A stretch of 64,000 nucleotides of DNA from Collinsella aerofaciens (GTDB taxonomy: Bacteria > Actinomycetota > Coriobacteriia > Coriobacteriales > Coriobacteriaceae): NCBI RefSeq assembly GCF_018785265.1, contig NZ_WQPK01000047.1:1-64000 (forward strand), read 5' to 3'. Positions 15,731 to 23,863 of this stretch are shown here, in pieces. The first letter of the stretch is position 1, and the number at the start of each line of letters is the position of its first letter. Below the pieces are notes generated by a model, which searched no databases, was not told the DNA's origin, and saw only the letters and a list, made by a program, of their open reading frames with translations. A program made the translations under genes and the position numbers.

Positions 15731-16756
15731 ATGCTCGCGTTTAACAACGATTATTCCCACGGCGCACATCCGGCAGTGCTGCAGGCGCTCGTCGACACCA
15801 ATATGGAGCCGCAGCCCGGCTACGGTACCGATGCGCACACCGAGCGTGCCAAGCAACTTATCCGCGAGGCCTGTCAGGCCCCCGATGCCGACGTGTTTTT
15901 TCTGGTGGGCGGCACGCAGGCCAACGCGACGGTGATCGACATGTTGCTTGCGCCGTACGAGGGCGTCGTTGCTGCCGAGACCGGCCACGTCGCCTGTCAC
16001 GAGGCAGGCGCCATCGAGTTTGGCGGTCACAAGGTGCTCACCATCCCCGGCTACGAGGGCAAGATGCACGCCGAGGATCTGGAGAACTATATCCAGGTGT
16101 TCTACGAAAACGAGAGCTACGAGCACACGGTGTTCCCGGGCGCCGTGTACGTGAGTCTATCGACCGAGTACGGCACGCTGTACTCCAAGGCCGAGCTCGC
16201 GGCGATCCATGCAGTGTGCCAGAAGCGCGAGATTCCGCTGTTTGTGGATGGCGCCCGCCTGGCCTATGCGCTGGCGGCCGATGAGTGCGACATTACCCTG
16301 CCCGAGCTGGCGCAGCTGTGCGACGTGTTCTACATCGGCGGCACCAAGTGCGGCGCTCTGTGCGGCGAGGCTGTGGTGTTTTGCGGCATGCACGCCCCGG
16401 CGCATCCCATTCCGCGTATTAAGCAGCATGGCGCGTTGCTGGCCAAGGGCCGCCTGACGGGTGTGCAGTTTGAGGCGCTCTTTACCGACGGCCTGTATTT
16501 TGAGATTGGGCGCCAGGCGATTGAGACCGCTCAGACGCTGCGTCGTGTGCTGCACGAGCGCGGTTACCAGTTCTTCTTGGAGACGCCGACCAACCAGCAG
16601 TTCGTGATTCTGCCCAACGAGGACATGGCCCGCATTCGCGAGCATGCGGCGATCGAGTACTGGGAAAAGTACGACGATACCCACACGGTGGTGCGTTTTT
16701 GCACCAGCTGGGCCACGACGCAGGAGGATATCGACGCGTTGGCGGCTGTCCTGTAG
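15731..16756 (+). CDS. Threonine aldolase-like PLP enzyme
   Basis: A 341-residue pyridoxal-phosphate enzyme of the beta-eliminating lyase/low-specificity threonine aldolase group, expected to split L-threonine or allo-threonine into glycine and acetaldehyde. FNNDYSHGAHP at the N-terminus is typical. FLVGGTQANATV is the cofactor-loop region. FVDGARLAYAL contains the cofactor Asp. FYIGGTKCGAL contains the Schiff-base lysine. The length is normal. The ribosome site AGAGGA precedes the ATG. A strong terminator follows. Confidence 0.88.
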   Translation: MLAFNNDYSHGAHPAVLQALVDTNMEPQPGYGTDAHTERAKQLIREACQAPDADVFFLVGGTQANATVIDMLLAPYEGVVAAETGHVACHEAGAIEFGGHKVLTIPGYEGKMHAEDLENYIQVFYENESYEHTVFPGAVYVSLSTEYGTLYSKAELAAIHAVCQKREIPLFVDGARLAYALAADECDITLPELAQLCDVFYIGGTKCGALCGEAVVFCGMHAPAHPIPRIKQHGALLAKGRLTGVQFEALFTDGLYFEIGRQAIETAQTLRRVLHERGYQFFLETPTNQQFVILPNEDMARIREHAAIEYWEKYDDTHTVVRFCTSWATTQEDIDALAAVL

Positions 16757-16774
16757 CCTGATGTAATGACAAGG

Positions 16775-16818
16775 GGCCGCCCTGCGCCTGGGCTTGGCGC
16801 AGGGCGGCCTTTGCTTTT
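16775..16818 (+). terminator. Rho-independent terminator of the threonine aldolase gene
   Basis: A 14-bp perfect G+C-rich stem (16775-16788 with 16796-16809), 7-base loop, then TTTGCTTTT. Confidence 0.9.
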
Positions 16819-16834
16819 GGGGGAGAAGGGTTGT

Positions 16835-17416
16835 ATGACCGAGATGTCCGAGCCGACGATTCGCCTGGCGACGCCCGATGATGCGCCGGCGTTGCTTGCC
16901 ATCTATGAGCCGTATGTGCGCCAGACGGCGATTACCTGCGAATACGAGGTGCCGAGCGTTGAGGAGTTCGCCGGGCGCATCGAGCGTACGCTCAAGCGCT
17001 ACCCGTATTTGGTGATGGAGCTGGACGGGCGTCCGGTAGGCTATGCCTACGTGAGTCCGCTTAACAGCCGCGAGGCATACGACTGGTCGGTCGAGACATC
17101 GATCTACCTGGCGCGCGATGTACGCCACGGCGGGCTGGGCCGCAAGCTGCACGATGCGCTCAAGCAATGCCTGATCGCGATGGGCATCACCAACATGTGC
17201 GCCCTCATCGCCGTGCCGCACGACAAGGACGACGAGTATCTGACGCACAACAGCCAGGATTTCCATGCCCATATGGGATATCGCCTGGTGGGCGCTTTCG
17301 ATCGCTGCGCCCAAAAGTTCGGCCGCTGGTACGACATGTGCTGGATGGAGCTGGTCCTGGCCGAGCGCACATCCAACCAACCCAAGCCAACCTGGTTTCC
17401 CGACATCCTCGCCTAA
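16835..17416 (+). CDS. GNAT family N-acetyltransferase (phosphinothricin-acetyltransferase type)
   Basis: A 193-residue acetyl-CoA-dependent N-acetyltransferase. The opening (IRLATPDDAPALLAIYEPYV) and ITCEYEVPSVEEFAGRI are typical of the Pat/YwnH subgroup that acetylates amino-acid analogues such as methionine sulfoximine or phosphinothricin. The acetyl-CoA loop is in RDVRHGGLGRKLHDAL. The ATG at 16835 follows GGGAGAAGGG. The natural substrate is not predictable. It lies just after the aldolase terminator and so needs its own promoter or read-through. Confidence 0.87.
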   Translation: MTEMSEPTIRLATPDDAPALLAIYEPYVRQTAITCEYEVPSVEEFAGRIERTLKRYPYLVMELDGRPVGYAYVSPLNSREAYDWSVETSIYLARDVRHGGLGRKLHDALKQCLIAMGITNMCALIAVPHDKDDEYLTHNSQDFHAHMGYRLVGAFDRCAQKFGRWYDMCWMELVLAERTSNQPKPTWFPDILA

Positions 17417-17455
17417 AACCACCACAATGGGGACAGGCACCTTTGTGGTGGTTTT
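17415..17455. terminator. Bidirectional terminator between GNAT and gntR genes
   Basis: A 13-bp perfect stem, AAAACCACCACAA (17415-17427) with its complement (17443-17455), flanked by A and T tracts. It serves both convergent genes. The loop GGGGACAGGCACC and the right arm recur in part at 36584-36600. Confidence 0.85.
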
Positions 17456-17462
17456 CGATTGG

Positions 17463-18185
17463 TTAGCCGATGGGCTCGGTGTATTTGGCGCGGTCGGTGC
17501 GCTGGATGCGCTTGGAGACATGGAGCGGGCGGCCGTCGGTGTCGTAGACGTAGTCGGTGATCAGGATCAGCGCCTGCCCGCGCTTGACGTTGAGCAAAAA
17601 CGCCTCGTTTTGCGAGGCGTAGCACACCTCAAAGGTCTTATGCCCCTGTGCCGGCGCGCGATGGAATTCTTGGCGCAGCGTGGCGTAGAGCGAACCGTTG
17701 ATATCGCGGTCGATGAGTGCTTCAAAGCTCGGTGGTAGATAGGTGGTCTCCAGGCACAGTGGCGCATCGTCCAGATAACGCAGGCGGACAAGTTTGACGA
17801 GCTTGCTGCCCACGGCGACATCAAAAAACCTGGCCGCATTGCCCGCGGCCTTGGCAAAGCCCGAGTCCATCGTGCGCGTGGTGGGCTTCATGCCCTGACC
17901 CTGGACCTGCGCCGTATAGCTCGAAAACACCAGATTGTTCTCGTGGAGTGCCGGCGTGTCGGCCACAAAGGCGCCGCGCCCGCGCTCGGTGCGAACCAGA
18001 CCCTCATCAGCTAGTACCTTAAGGGCATGGCGCACGGTGCTGCGCGACAGCCCCGATTCGTTTATGAGTTCCATCTCGGACGGCAGCTTGTCTCCACGTG
18101 CGTAGGTGCCGGAGGCGATGCGGTCGCGCAGCATGCCCGCCAAGCGCTCGTATTGGGTCAGTCTCTTTTTAGATGAAGCGTTCAT
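17463..18185 (-). CDS. GntR/HutC-family transcriptional regulator (UTRA domain), first of three
   Basis: A 240-residue repressor-type regulator. The winged helix is at about 10-75 (YERLAGMLRDRIASGTYARG; SRSTVRHALKVLADEGLV). The C-terminal UTRA ligand domain is at about 95-235 and typically binds a sugar phosphate. It is transcribed divergently from the first SIS deglycase-like gene at 18392. The 206-base gap holds two similar 22-bp sites, so it probably controls that gene and itself. The ligand may be a phosphorylated Amadori compound (inference from context). Confidence 0.92.
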   Translation of the reverse strand: MNASSKKRLTQYERLAGMLRDRIASGTYARGDKLPSEMELINESGLSRSTVRHALKVLADEGLVRTERGRGAFVADTPALHENNLVFSSYTAQVQGQGMKPTTRTMDSGFAKAAGNAARFFDVAVGSKLVKLVRLRYLDDAPLCLETTYLPPSFEALIDRDINGSLYATLRQEFHRAPAQGHKTFEVCYASQNEAFLLNVKRGQALILITDYVYDTDGRPLHVSKRIQRTDRAKYTEPIG

Positions 18186-18192
18186 GCGATCA

Positions 18193-18214
18193 ACCTGTAT
18201 CTAACCTGTATGCG
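18193..18214. promoter_or_regulatory. Candidate GntR operator, site 1
   Basis: A 22-base site made of two 11-base direct repeats, each of the form AnCnTGTATnn, just upstream of the gntR start. It matches site 2 at 18 of 22 positions. Confidence 0.55.
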
Positions 18215-18331
18215 TATCTAATCAGGCATGTATTCAATACAACAACAAAACCGCTGGTATCCAGTTATCGAAAACCGCATCAGCAAAATTTCTAAGACAA
18301 ATATAGCATACAACTAGTCGACATAACCAAA

Positions 18332-18353
18332 ACATGTATGTAACTTGTATGCC
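18332..18353. promoter_or_regulatory. Candidate GntR operator, site 2
   Basis: The second copy of the 22-base double TGTAT site, 38 bases before the SIS gene start. Extra single TGTAT/ATACA half-sites lie at 18229-18238 and 18307-18312. Confidence 0.55.
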
Positions 18354-18391
18354 TGTGATGAGCATCAAACGAGAAGAAAGGCTGATGCACG

Positions 18392-19384
18392 ATGACTACT
18401 CAGGAACAGGTTAAGGATGTCGTTTCCCAGGTTTTGGCTGACAAGGCAGACAAGGGCGGCATCAAGCGCGTCGTGTGGATTGGCGCCGGCGGATCCAACG
18501 GCGGCAACTATCCTGCCCAGTACTTTATGGAGCACGAGGCCACGCAGGTCGTGAGCTCCAGCTACACCAGCAACGAGTTCGTGCACGCCACCCCGGCCTA
18601 CGTCAACGAGAACACCCTGGCCGTCGTCGTGTCCATGCGCGGCACCAAGGAGACCATCGTCGCCGCCCAGGTCGCCAAGGACCACGGCGCCAGCACCATC
18701 GCAATCTATGTCGACGAGTCCGGCCTCACCGAGGTCTGCGACTACAAGATCCAGTATGACAGCCTGGCCGTCGACGAGTCCTGCATGGGCCGCACCAACT
18801 CCGCCGTCGTGACCATGATCGCCATGGAGCTTACGCAGCAGACCGAGGGCTATGCCGAGTACGAGACCGCTATGGCCGCCTTCGACTTGGTTGACCCCAT
18901 CTATCGCAAGGCCGTCGAGTACACCCGTCCGCTCGCTGCCAAGTGGGCCGAGCAGAACGCCGACAAGCCCTGCATCAACGTCATGGCTCAGGGTCCGCTC
19001 TTTGGTGCCGCCTACGTCTTTAGCATCTGCAACGTGCAGGAGATGCTGCAGATCGACTCTTGCACCATCAACACCTGCGACTTCTTCCACGGCCCCTTCG
19101 AGATCCTGGACAAGCGCACCTCGCTGTTCCAGCTCATCAGCGTCGGCCGCAGCCGCTGCAACGACGAGCGCGGCATCCGCTTCGTCAACCAGTACGGTGG
19201 CGAGCGCGTCTATCAGCTCGACGCCAAGGAGCTCGGCCTCAACGACATCAAGGACAGCGTGAGCGAGTACTTCAACCACCTGATCTTTGCCCCGATCCTC
19301 AACAACGTCTACATGCGTGCGCTTTCTGCCGTCACCCACAAGGACTATATGACGCGCCGCTACATGTGGAAGCTTGAGTATTAG
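18392..19384 (+). CDS. SIS-domain sugar-amine deglycase-like protein 1 (FrlB/GfrE/GfrF type)
   Basis: A 330-residue double SIS-domain protein related to deglycases that split phosphorylated Amadori compounds into a hexose phosphate and an amino acid. The first sugar-binding loop is IGAGGSNGGNYPAQYF. Glu217 and His233 (in FFHGPFE) keep the 16-residue spacing of the catalytic Glu/His pair known in FraB. Unlike its two paralogues here, the phosphate loop is one residue shorter (SMRGTKE instead of an S-x-x-G-x-T-x-E form), so its substrate may differ. The terminal MTRRYMWKLEY resembles that of the second copy (MRRYMWKLSY). The start has GAAGAAAGG. Probably cytoplasmic and controlled by the divergent GntR. 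Confidence 0.82.
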   Translation: MTTQEQVKDVVSQVLADKADKGGIKRVVWIGAGGSNGGNYPAQYFMEHEATQVVSSSYTSNEFVHATPAYVNENTLAVVVSMRGTKETIVAAQVAKDHGASTIAIYVDESGLTEVCDYKIQYDSLAVDESCMGRTNSAVVTMIAMELTQQTEGYAEYETAMAAFDLVDPIYRKAVEYTRPLAAKWAEQNADKPCINVMAQGPLFGAAYVFSICNVQEMLQIDSCTINTCDFFHGPFEILDKRTSLFQLISVGRSRCNDERGIRFVNQYGGERVYQLDAKELGLNDIKDSVSEYFNHLIFAPILNNVYMRALSAVTHKDYMTRRYMWKLEY

Positions 19385-19543
19385 TTACGCGGTTTTACCA
19401 AACCGCGTAACGGCTCGACGCTGCGCGGTCCGCATTTGGGCAATCTGACGTTCAACTTCAAGGGCGCGACCAGAAGGTCAGCGCCCTTTCGTTTCACGTC
19501 ACCTTGCCTCAAATGCGGCCCGCTCGCTGACTTATGCTCAACC
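19384..19543. repeat. Structured intergenic element, copy B
   Basis: Begins inside the stop codon of the SIS gene with a 12-bp perfect hairpin (19384-19395 with 19400-19411, TACC loop), then GCTCGACGCTGC. The outer stem is 19425-19443 with 19504-19523. The inner hairpin is 19460-19471 with 19476-19488 around an AGAA loop, and the element ends CTTATGCTCAACC. The first hairpin is identical to the one at the glmM stop (50433). No gene lies in 19385-19799. Confidence 0.85.
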
Positions 19544-19601
19544 AGCGGCGCCTTAGACGTTGGGAACGTTCCTATTCTGCCGGCAGTTGGGGACAGTCCT
19601 A

Positions 19602-19653
19602 GTCGTTGGGGACGTTCTTAAATGACTAGTCATCCAAGAACGTCCCCAACGAC
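19602..19653. repeat. Large palindrome of the TTGGGGACGTTCTT family
   Basis: Arms 19602-19619 and 19636-19653 pair over 18 bp. The 16-base centre is itself palindromic around ACTAGT. Relatives lie at about 28137-28205 (not a perfect palindrome) and 50491-50612. Confidence 0.85.
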
Positions 19654-19752
19654 TACTCATTTAAGTACGTCCCCAATGAGTACCCAATGAGTGTGTGGGC
19701 GAGCGGATTTTCCCGCTCACCGATTTGTGTCTTGAAAAATGTATATAACGAC

Positions 19753-19760
19753 TATAACGT
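19753..19760 (-). promoter_or_regulatory. Candidate operator/promoter motif TATAACGT upstream of the DMT gene
   Basis: TATAACGT, reading ACGTTATA on the minus strand, lies 47 bases before the DMT permease start. The same 8-mer lies 36 bases before the PTS operon and 50 bases before the second gntR gene. ATAACG is also repeated 9 bases upstream. Confidence 0.4.
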
Positions 19761-19799
19761 AGTGTGAAACATATTGGAAACAATACCGAGGAGGCTGCG

Positions 19800-20882
19800 T
19801 TGAAGAAAAGCAATCTGGGCTATGTGCTGGTGCTGGTCGCCGCGCTTATGTGGGGCAGCATCGGAATCTTTGTAAACGGCATCTCGGCCATGGGCGTTTC
19901 GTCCCAGAGCATGGCTGCCTTTCGCTTGTTGGTCGGAGCGCTTATCTTGGCGCCGGTCCTGATGTTTATGGGCTGCCGTCCGGGTGAGGGGTCTACCGTG
20001 GCTCAGGGTCCGCTGGCCCTGTTCAAGGCAAGCCCTAAAGAGCTTGTTCCCTGCGCGCTTGTCGGTATCATCGGTTTGGCCGCCGCCAACACCTGCTATT
20101 ACGAGTGCATGGGCGAGGTGGGCATGTCCACGGCCTCGGTGCTGCTCTATACCTCGCCGGTGTTTGGCGTCGTGCTCGGTCGCGTGCTTTATCGCGAGGA
20201 CGTGACTCCCAACAAGCTCGTTGCCATTGTCTTCAACATCGTTGGCTGCGTGCTTGCAGTGACCAATGGCGACCTTTCCGGTTTTCATTTTTCGGTTTGG
20301 GGCGTCACGTCGGGCGTGATTGCGGGCTTTTGTGGTGCGTCGCTCGCGGTGTTTAGCCGAATAGCAACCAAGACGGTCCACCCGCTGGCTGTCACGTTTT
20401 GGGGTTTTGTTTTTGGCGGTGCGGTTATGGCGGCTATCGCGGCTCCGTGGCCGGATGTCGCCGCGGCCATGTCGCCACAGCTGCTGCTGCTGTTCTTTGG
20501 CTTTGGACTCATCCCCACAGCCGTGGCTTACATCTTATATATGCAGGGTCTGTCCATGGGGCTCGAGACATCGAAAGTTCCCGTCGTAATGTCTTTCGAG
20601 ACGGTCGTCACCGTACTGGTGGGCATTGGTGTCTATGCCGAGCCCGCCGGCGCGATCAAGGTTCTGGGCATTGTGCTGGTGCTCGCGTCCATCCTGATCA
20701 TGAACACCGACTTCTCCAAGCTGCGCAACAGTGTATTTGTCGGTCATGTCGTTGAGAGCATGACCTTTAAGCCCAACGCGTGGTGGACGGAGAAATCGCA
20801 GGACATGGATCTGTTTAAGGAACGCACTGGCATCGCGCTGGAGCCCACCGTGCAGGAAAGCCCCTGGTACTTCGTGCGATAG
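19800..20882 (+). CDS. EamA/DMT-superfamily transporter with C-terminal tail
   Basis: A 360-residue membrane permease with about ten hydrophobic helices in two EamA repeats (LVAALMWGSIGIFVNGIS; the second from about 165). The TTG at 19800 is chosen because GAGGAGG lies 5 bases upstream and the protein then begins directly before the first helix. A soluble C-terminal tail of about 45 residues after the last helix (ESMTFKPNAWWTEKSQDMD and onward) is unusual, since family members are usually near 300 residues. It lies between the first SIS gene and the PTS operon and shares a promoter motif with the latter, so it may export an amine or amino acid released by the deglycases (inference). Confidence 0.85.
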   Translation: MKKSNLGYVLVLVAALMWGSIGIFVNGISAMGVSSQSMAAFRLLVGALILAPVLMFMGCRPGEGSTVAQGPLALFKASPKELVPCALVGIIGLAAANTCYYECMGEVGMSTASVLLYTSPVFGVVLGRVLYREDVTPNKLVAIVFNIVGCVLAVTNGDLSGFHFSVWGVTSGVIAGFCGASLAVFSRIATKTVHPLAVTFWGFVFGGAVMAAIAAPWPDVAAAMSPQLLLLFFGFGLIPTAVAYILYMQGLSMGLETSKVPVVMSFETVVTVLVGIGVYAEPAGAIKVLGIVLVLASILIMNTDFSKLRNSVFVGHVVESMTFKPNAWWTEKSQDMDLFKERTGIALEPTVQESPWYFVR

Positions 20883-20966
20883 GGGATTGGCGAGGCGTCT
20901 GATCGGGCGTCGCCAAGACAGCGCCGACCTACCCTGCACCAACGTTTCGATTGCGTTAAACCCGTC

Positions 20967-21048
20967 AACGGTCGATTTTCACCCGCGAACGGTCTTTATA
21001 CTAATTAGCAATATAAGCAACGTATAAGACGTTATAATGACCATAACG
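20967..21048 (+). promoter_or_regulatory. Promoter/operator region of the PTS operon
   Basis: AACGGTC is repeated directly at 20967-20973 and 20988-20994, 21 bases apart, just before a TATACT box (20997-21002). A second -10-like TATAAT lies at 21033-21038 inside an inverted repeat, CGTTAT (21030-21035) and ATAACG (21043-21048). ACGTTATA at 21029-21036 is shared with two neighbouring promoters. Suggests one upstream activator site and one repressor site. Confidence 0.45.
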
Positions 21049-21064
21049 AAAAGGAGGAGGCAAG

Positions 21065-21988
21065 ATGAATCAGATCATTCTCGCATCTCATGGCGGCCTG
21101 GCCGCAGGCGCCAAAGACACGCTCGAGATGGTTCTCGGCGACGTGTCGAACGTCCACGTCGTGTCGCTTGCTCGTGACGACAAGGAGCCCATCACCAATA
21201 AGGTGGACGCCATGATCGCCACGTTCAACGCGGACGACACCGTCTATGTGCTGACCGATATGCTCGGCAGCTCGGTCAACAACAGCATGGTCGAGCTTTC
21301 CAAGAACGGCACGAAGTTCACGGTTGTCAGCGGTTTCAACATCCCGCTGGCACTGACGCTCGCTATGAGCCCCGTCCCCGTCAAGGGCGCCGAGCTCGCG
21401 GCCCTCATCAACGAGGCCCGTACCGGTCTGACCAACCCCAACGCACCGGTCGAGGCTGCCGCGGCTCCCGCCAAGAAGGCCAAGGCGCCCCGTCACAGCT
21501 CCGGTCCCGCCAAGATCGTCCTCGCACGTCTTGACTACCGTCTGCTGCACGGCCAGGTTGTCTTTACCTGGACCACCAAGGTTCAGGCCGAGCGCATCAT
21601 CGTTGTCGACAACGCTGCCGCCAACGATGATATCAAGAAGGGCGCTCTTAAGCTGGCCAAGCCCCAGGGCGTGCGCCTGAACGTCTTCACCGTCGAGCGT
21701 GCCCTCGCCAAGATGGACAAGCTCAACACCCTCGGCGAGCGCGTCATGTTCGTCTTTGGCAACACGGCCGAGATGCTGCAGTTCTGCCAGGGCTACAAGC
21801 TCGATGCCATCAACCTGGGCGCCACCGCCAACCACGACGGTGCCGATCAGGTCGGAGGCAAGGACAGCTCCGTCTTCCTCGACGCCAACCAGAAGGCCGA
21901 CGTCAACCAGCTGCTCGACATGGGCATTAAGCTCTACGTCCAGCAGACCCCTACGTATCAGAGCGTCGACATCGACGCCAAGCTGTAA
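21065..21988 (+). CDS. PTS mannose-family EIIAB component (fused)
   Basis: A 307-residue cytoplasmic phosphocarrier. The EIIA domain (1-125) has His9 in ASHGGLA, phosphorylated by HPr. An Ala/Pro/Lys linker at about 126-148 joins it to the EIIB domain, whose His162 in DYRLLHGQVVF passes phosphate to the sugar. The A-B fused arrangement is as in mannose PTS; the Salmonella gfr system has separate A and B. AAGGAGGAGG precedes the start. EIIC and EIID follow at gaps of 36 and 13 bases and then a deglycase-like SIS gene, which suggests Amadori-compound import with phosphorylation. Confidence 0.93.
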   Translation: MNQIILASHGGLAAGAKDTLEMVLGDVSNVHVVSLARDDKEPITNKVDAMIATFNADDTVYVLTDMLGSSVNNSMVELSKNGTKFTVVSGFNIPLALTLAMSPVPVKGAELAALINEARTGLTNPNAPVEAAAAPAKKAKAPRHSSGPAKIVLARLDYRLLHGQVVFTWTTKVQAERIIVVDNAAANDDIKKGALKLAKPQGVRLNVFTVERALAKMDKLNTLGERVMFVFGNTAEMLQFCQGYKLDAINLGATANHDGADQVGGKDSSVFLDANQKADVNQLLDMGIKLYVQQTPTYQSVDIDAKL

Positions 21989-22024
21989 TCAACCAGGCTT
22001 TTGCCTGACTGAAAGGAGAAGGGT

Positions 22025-22819
22025 ATGAATACGTTCATCAGTGCGGTGCTCGTCGGCCTCGTCGGCGTGTTCTGCATGTGGGACTCCCGCCTGCTCGGTC
22101 GTCTTAACTTCGAGCAGCCTCTCGTTGGCGCTACGCTCGTCGGTCTGCTGCTGGGCGATGTGCCCACCGGTCTTGCCGTCGGTGCCGCCGTCGAGCTCGT
22201 GTCCATGGGCCTGGTGCAGGTCGGCGCCGCCGTTCCGCCCGATATGGTCCTGGGCGGCATCGTGGCCGCTGCCTTTGCGTGCCTGACCGATGCTTCCGCC
22301 GAGACCGCCATGACGATCGCCATCCCGGTCGCCGTCCTGGGTCAGCTCCTCGGCATCGTGTTCCGTTCCATCATCGCCGCCCTCACTCATGTGGCAGATA
22401 GCGCGATCGATAACGGAAAGTTCAAGACCGCCTACCGTATGCACATCTGCGCCGGCTCCGGTCTGTACGCCATCATGTACTTCCTGCCGATCTTCCTCGC
22501 CGTCTTTGTTGGCACCGACCTGGTTCAGGCCATCGTCAACATGGTTCCCGAGTGGCTGTCCACTGGTCTTAACGTTTCGACCAAGATCATGACCGCCTAC
22601 GGCTTGGCCCTGCTGCTCACCATGATGATCAAGAAGGGTATGACTCCGTTCCTGTTCATCGGTTTCCTGCTCGCCGCTTACCTCAACCTGTCCGTCATCG
22701 CGGTCGCTCTGATCGGTGTGTGCCTGGCTGTCGTCTTCATGGGCTTCAAGTTCAACGGTTCCCATGCAGCCGCCGGTGTCGATTCCGACTACGATCCGCT
22801 CGAAGACGACGAAGACTAA
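22025..22819 (+). CDS. PTS mannose-family EIIC component
   Basis: A 264-residue membrane subunit forming the sugar channel with EIID. Multiple hydrophobic helices are visible, and the N-terminal half contains the conserved LNFEQPLVGATLVGLLLGD segment. The ribosome site is GAAAGGAGAAGGG. The TAA stop directly precedes the EIID ribosome site AAGGAGG, as expected in a tight operon. The C-terminal 20 residues are acidic. Confidence 0.93.
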   Translation: MNTFISAVLVGLVGVFCMWDSRLLGRLNFEQPLVGATLVGLLLGDVPTGLAVGAAVELVSMGLVQVGAAVPPDMVLGGIVAAAFACLTDASAETAMTIAIPVAVLGQLLGIVFRSIIAALTHVADSAIDNGKFKTAYRMHICAGSGLYAIMYFLPIFLAVFVGTDLVQAIVNMVPEWLSTGLNVSTKIMTAYGLALLLTMMIKKGMTPFLFIGFLLAAYLNLSVIAVALIGVCLAVVFMGFKFNGSHAAAGVDSDYDPLEDDED

Positions 22820-22832
22820 GGAGGAACACACT

Positions 22833-23666
22833 ATGGCAACCGCAACCAAGGACGTGTCCCTGAACAAGAAGGTCAGCCAGTTCTTCTGGCGCTCCTGGGC
22901 CATCCAGGCCTCTTGGAACTACGAGCGTCAGATGAACATGGGCTTCCTCTACGGCATGGTTCCCACGCTTGATCGCCTCTATCCGGATGAGTCCGACCCC
23001 AAGCAGCTCGCTGCTAAGAAAGAGGCTTACCACCGTCACATGGCGTTCTACAACTGCACCCCGCAGACGAGCGCTTTCATCCTGGGCCTCGCCGCCTCCA
23101 TGGAGGAGGAGTACGCCAAGGATCCCGAGAACTTCGATCCCGATTCGATCAACGCGGTCAAGACCTCCCTCATGGGTCCGCTTTCCGGCATCGGTGACTC
23201 CTTCTTCCAGGGCACCATCCGCGTTATCGCCTTTGGCCTGGGCGTTCAGCTGGCTCAGCAGGGCTCCATCATGGGCCCGATCCTGGCCATGCTCATCTCC
23301 ATCGTCCCCTCTGTGCTGATCACTTGGTTCGCAGCCAAGATGGGCTATCAGGGCGGCCACGAGTACCTGAGCAAGCTCCAGGGCGGCGACCTCATGGAGA
23401 AGCTCATGTATGTCTGCGGCATCGTGGGTCTTATGTCCGTGGGCGGCATGATCGCTACGCTGATCGGCGCCACTACCCCGCTGCAGTTCGCTGAGGGCAC
23501 CGTCGTTATCCAGGACATCCTGGACGGCATGATGCCCCAGATGATCTCCCTTGGCCTCACCGGCCTTATGTACTGGCTCATCAAGAAGAACGTCAACACC
23601 GGTTGGCTTCTCGTGATCGCCATCGTGGGCGGCATCGCCCTCTCCGCGGCCGGCATCCTGGCCTAG
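22833..23666 (+). CDS. PTS mannose-family EIID component
   Basis: A 277-residue membrane subunit. Typical EIID features are FFWRSWAIQASWNYERQMN near the start, FYNCTPQTSAFILG, and MGPLSGIGDSFFQGTIR in the middle, followed by C-terminal helices. The ATG at 22833 is set by AAGGAGG and gives the usual N-terminus; longer in-frame extensions overlap EIIC. The two hairpins after its stop probably stabilise the PTS part of the mRNA or reduce expression of the following SIS gene. Confidence 0.93.
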   Translation: MATATKDVSLNKKVSQFFWRSWAIQASWNYERQMNMGFLYGMVPTLDRLYPDESDPKQLAAKKEAYHRHMAFYNCTPQTSAFILGLAASMEEEYAKDPENFDPDSINAVKTSLMGPLSGIGDSFFQGTIRVIAFGLGVQLAQQGSIMGPILAMLISIVPSVLITWFAAKMGYQGGHEYLSKLQGGDLMEKLMYVCGIVGLMSVGGMIATLIGATTPLQFAEGTVVIQDILDGMMPQMISLGLTGLMYWLIKKNVNTGWLLVIAIVGGIALSAAGILA

Positions 23667-23700
23667 TCGCGACCAAGCGTCTAACCGCTTTCCCCCGGGG

Positions 23701-23771
23701 GCCTGCCTGGCATCCCATACCCCAGGCAGGCTTCCATCCCTATACGTGACAAAGGGCAGTCCCTTTGTCAC
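23701..23771 (+). repeat. Two hairpins between EIID and the second SIS gene
   Basis: The first stem is GCCTGCCTGG (23701-23710) with 23722-23731. The second is GTGACAAAGGG (23746-23756), CAGT loop, with 23761-23771, 11 bp perfect. Neither has a T tract, so they look like mRNA-stability or partial-attenuation structures. Confidence 0.75.
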
Positions 23772-23863
23772 ATCCTCAACGGGCCGGCGACTCGGTCCAA
23801 ACCATGGTAACCCTGCGAGCGCCCGGCAATGTGGCGCCGCAAAAATCGAAAGGAATGTGTCAG

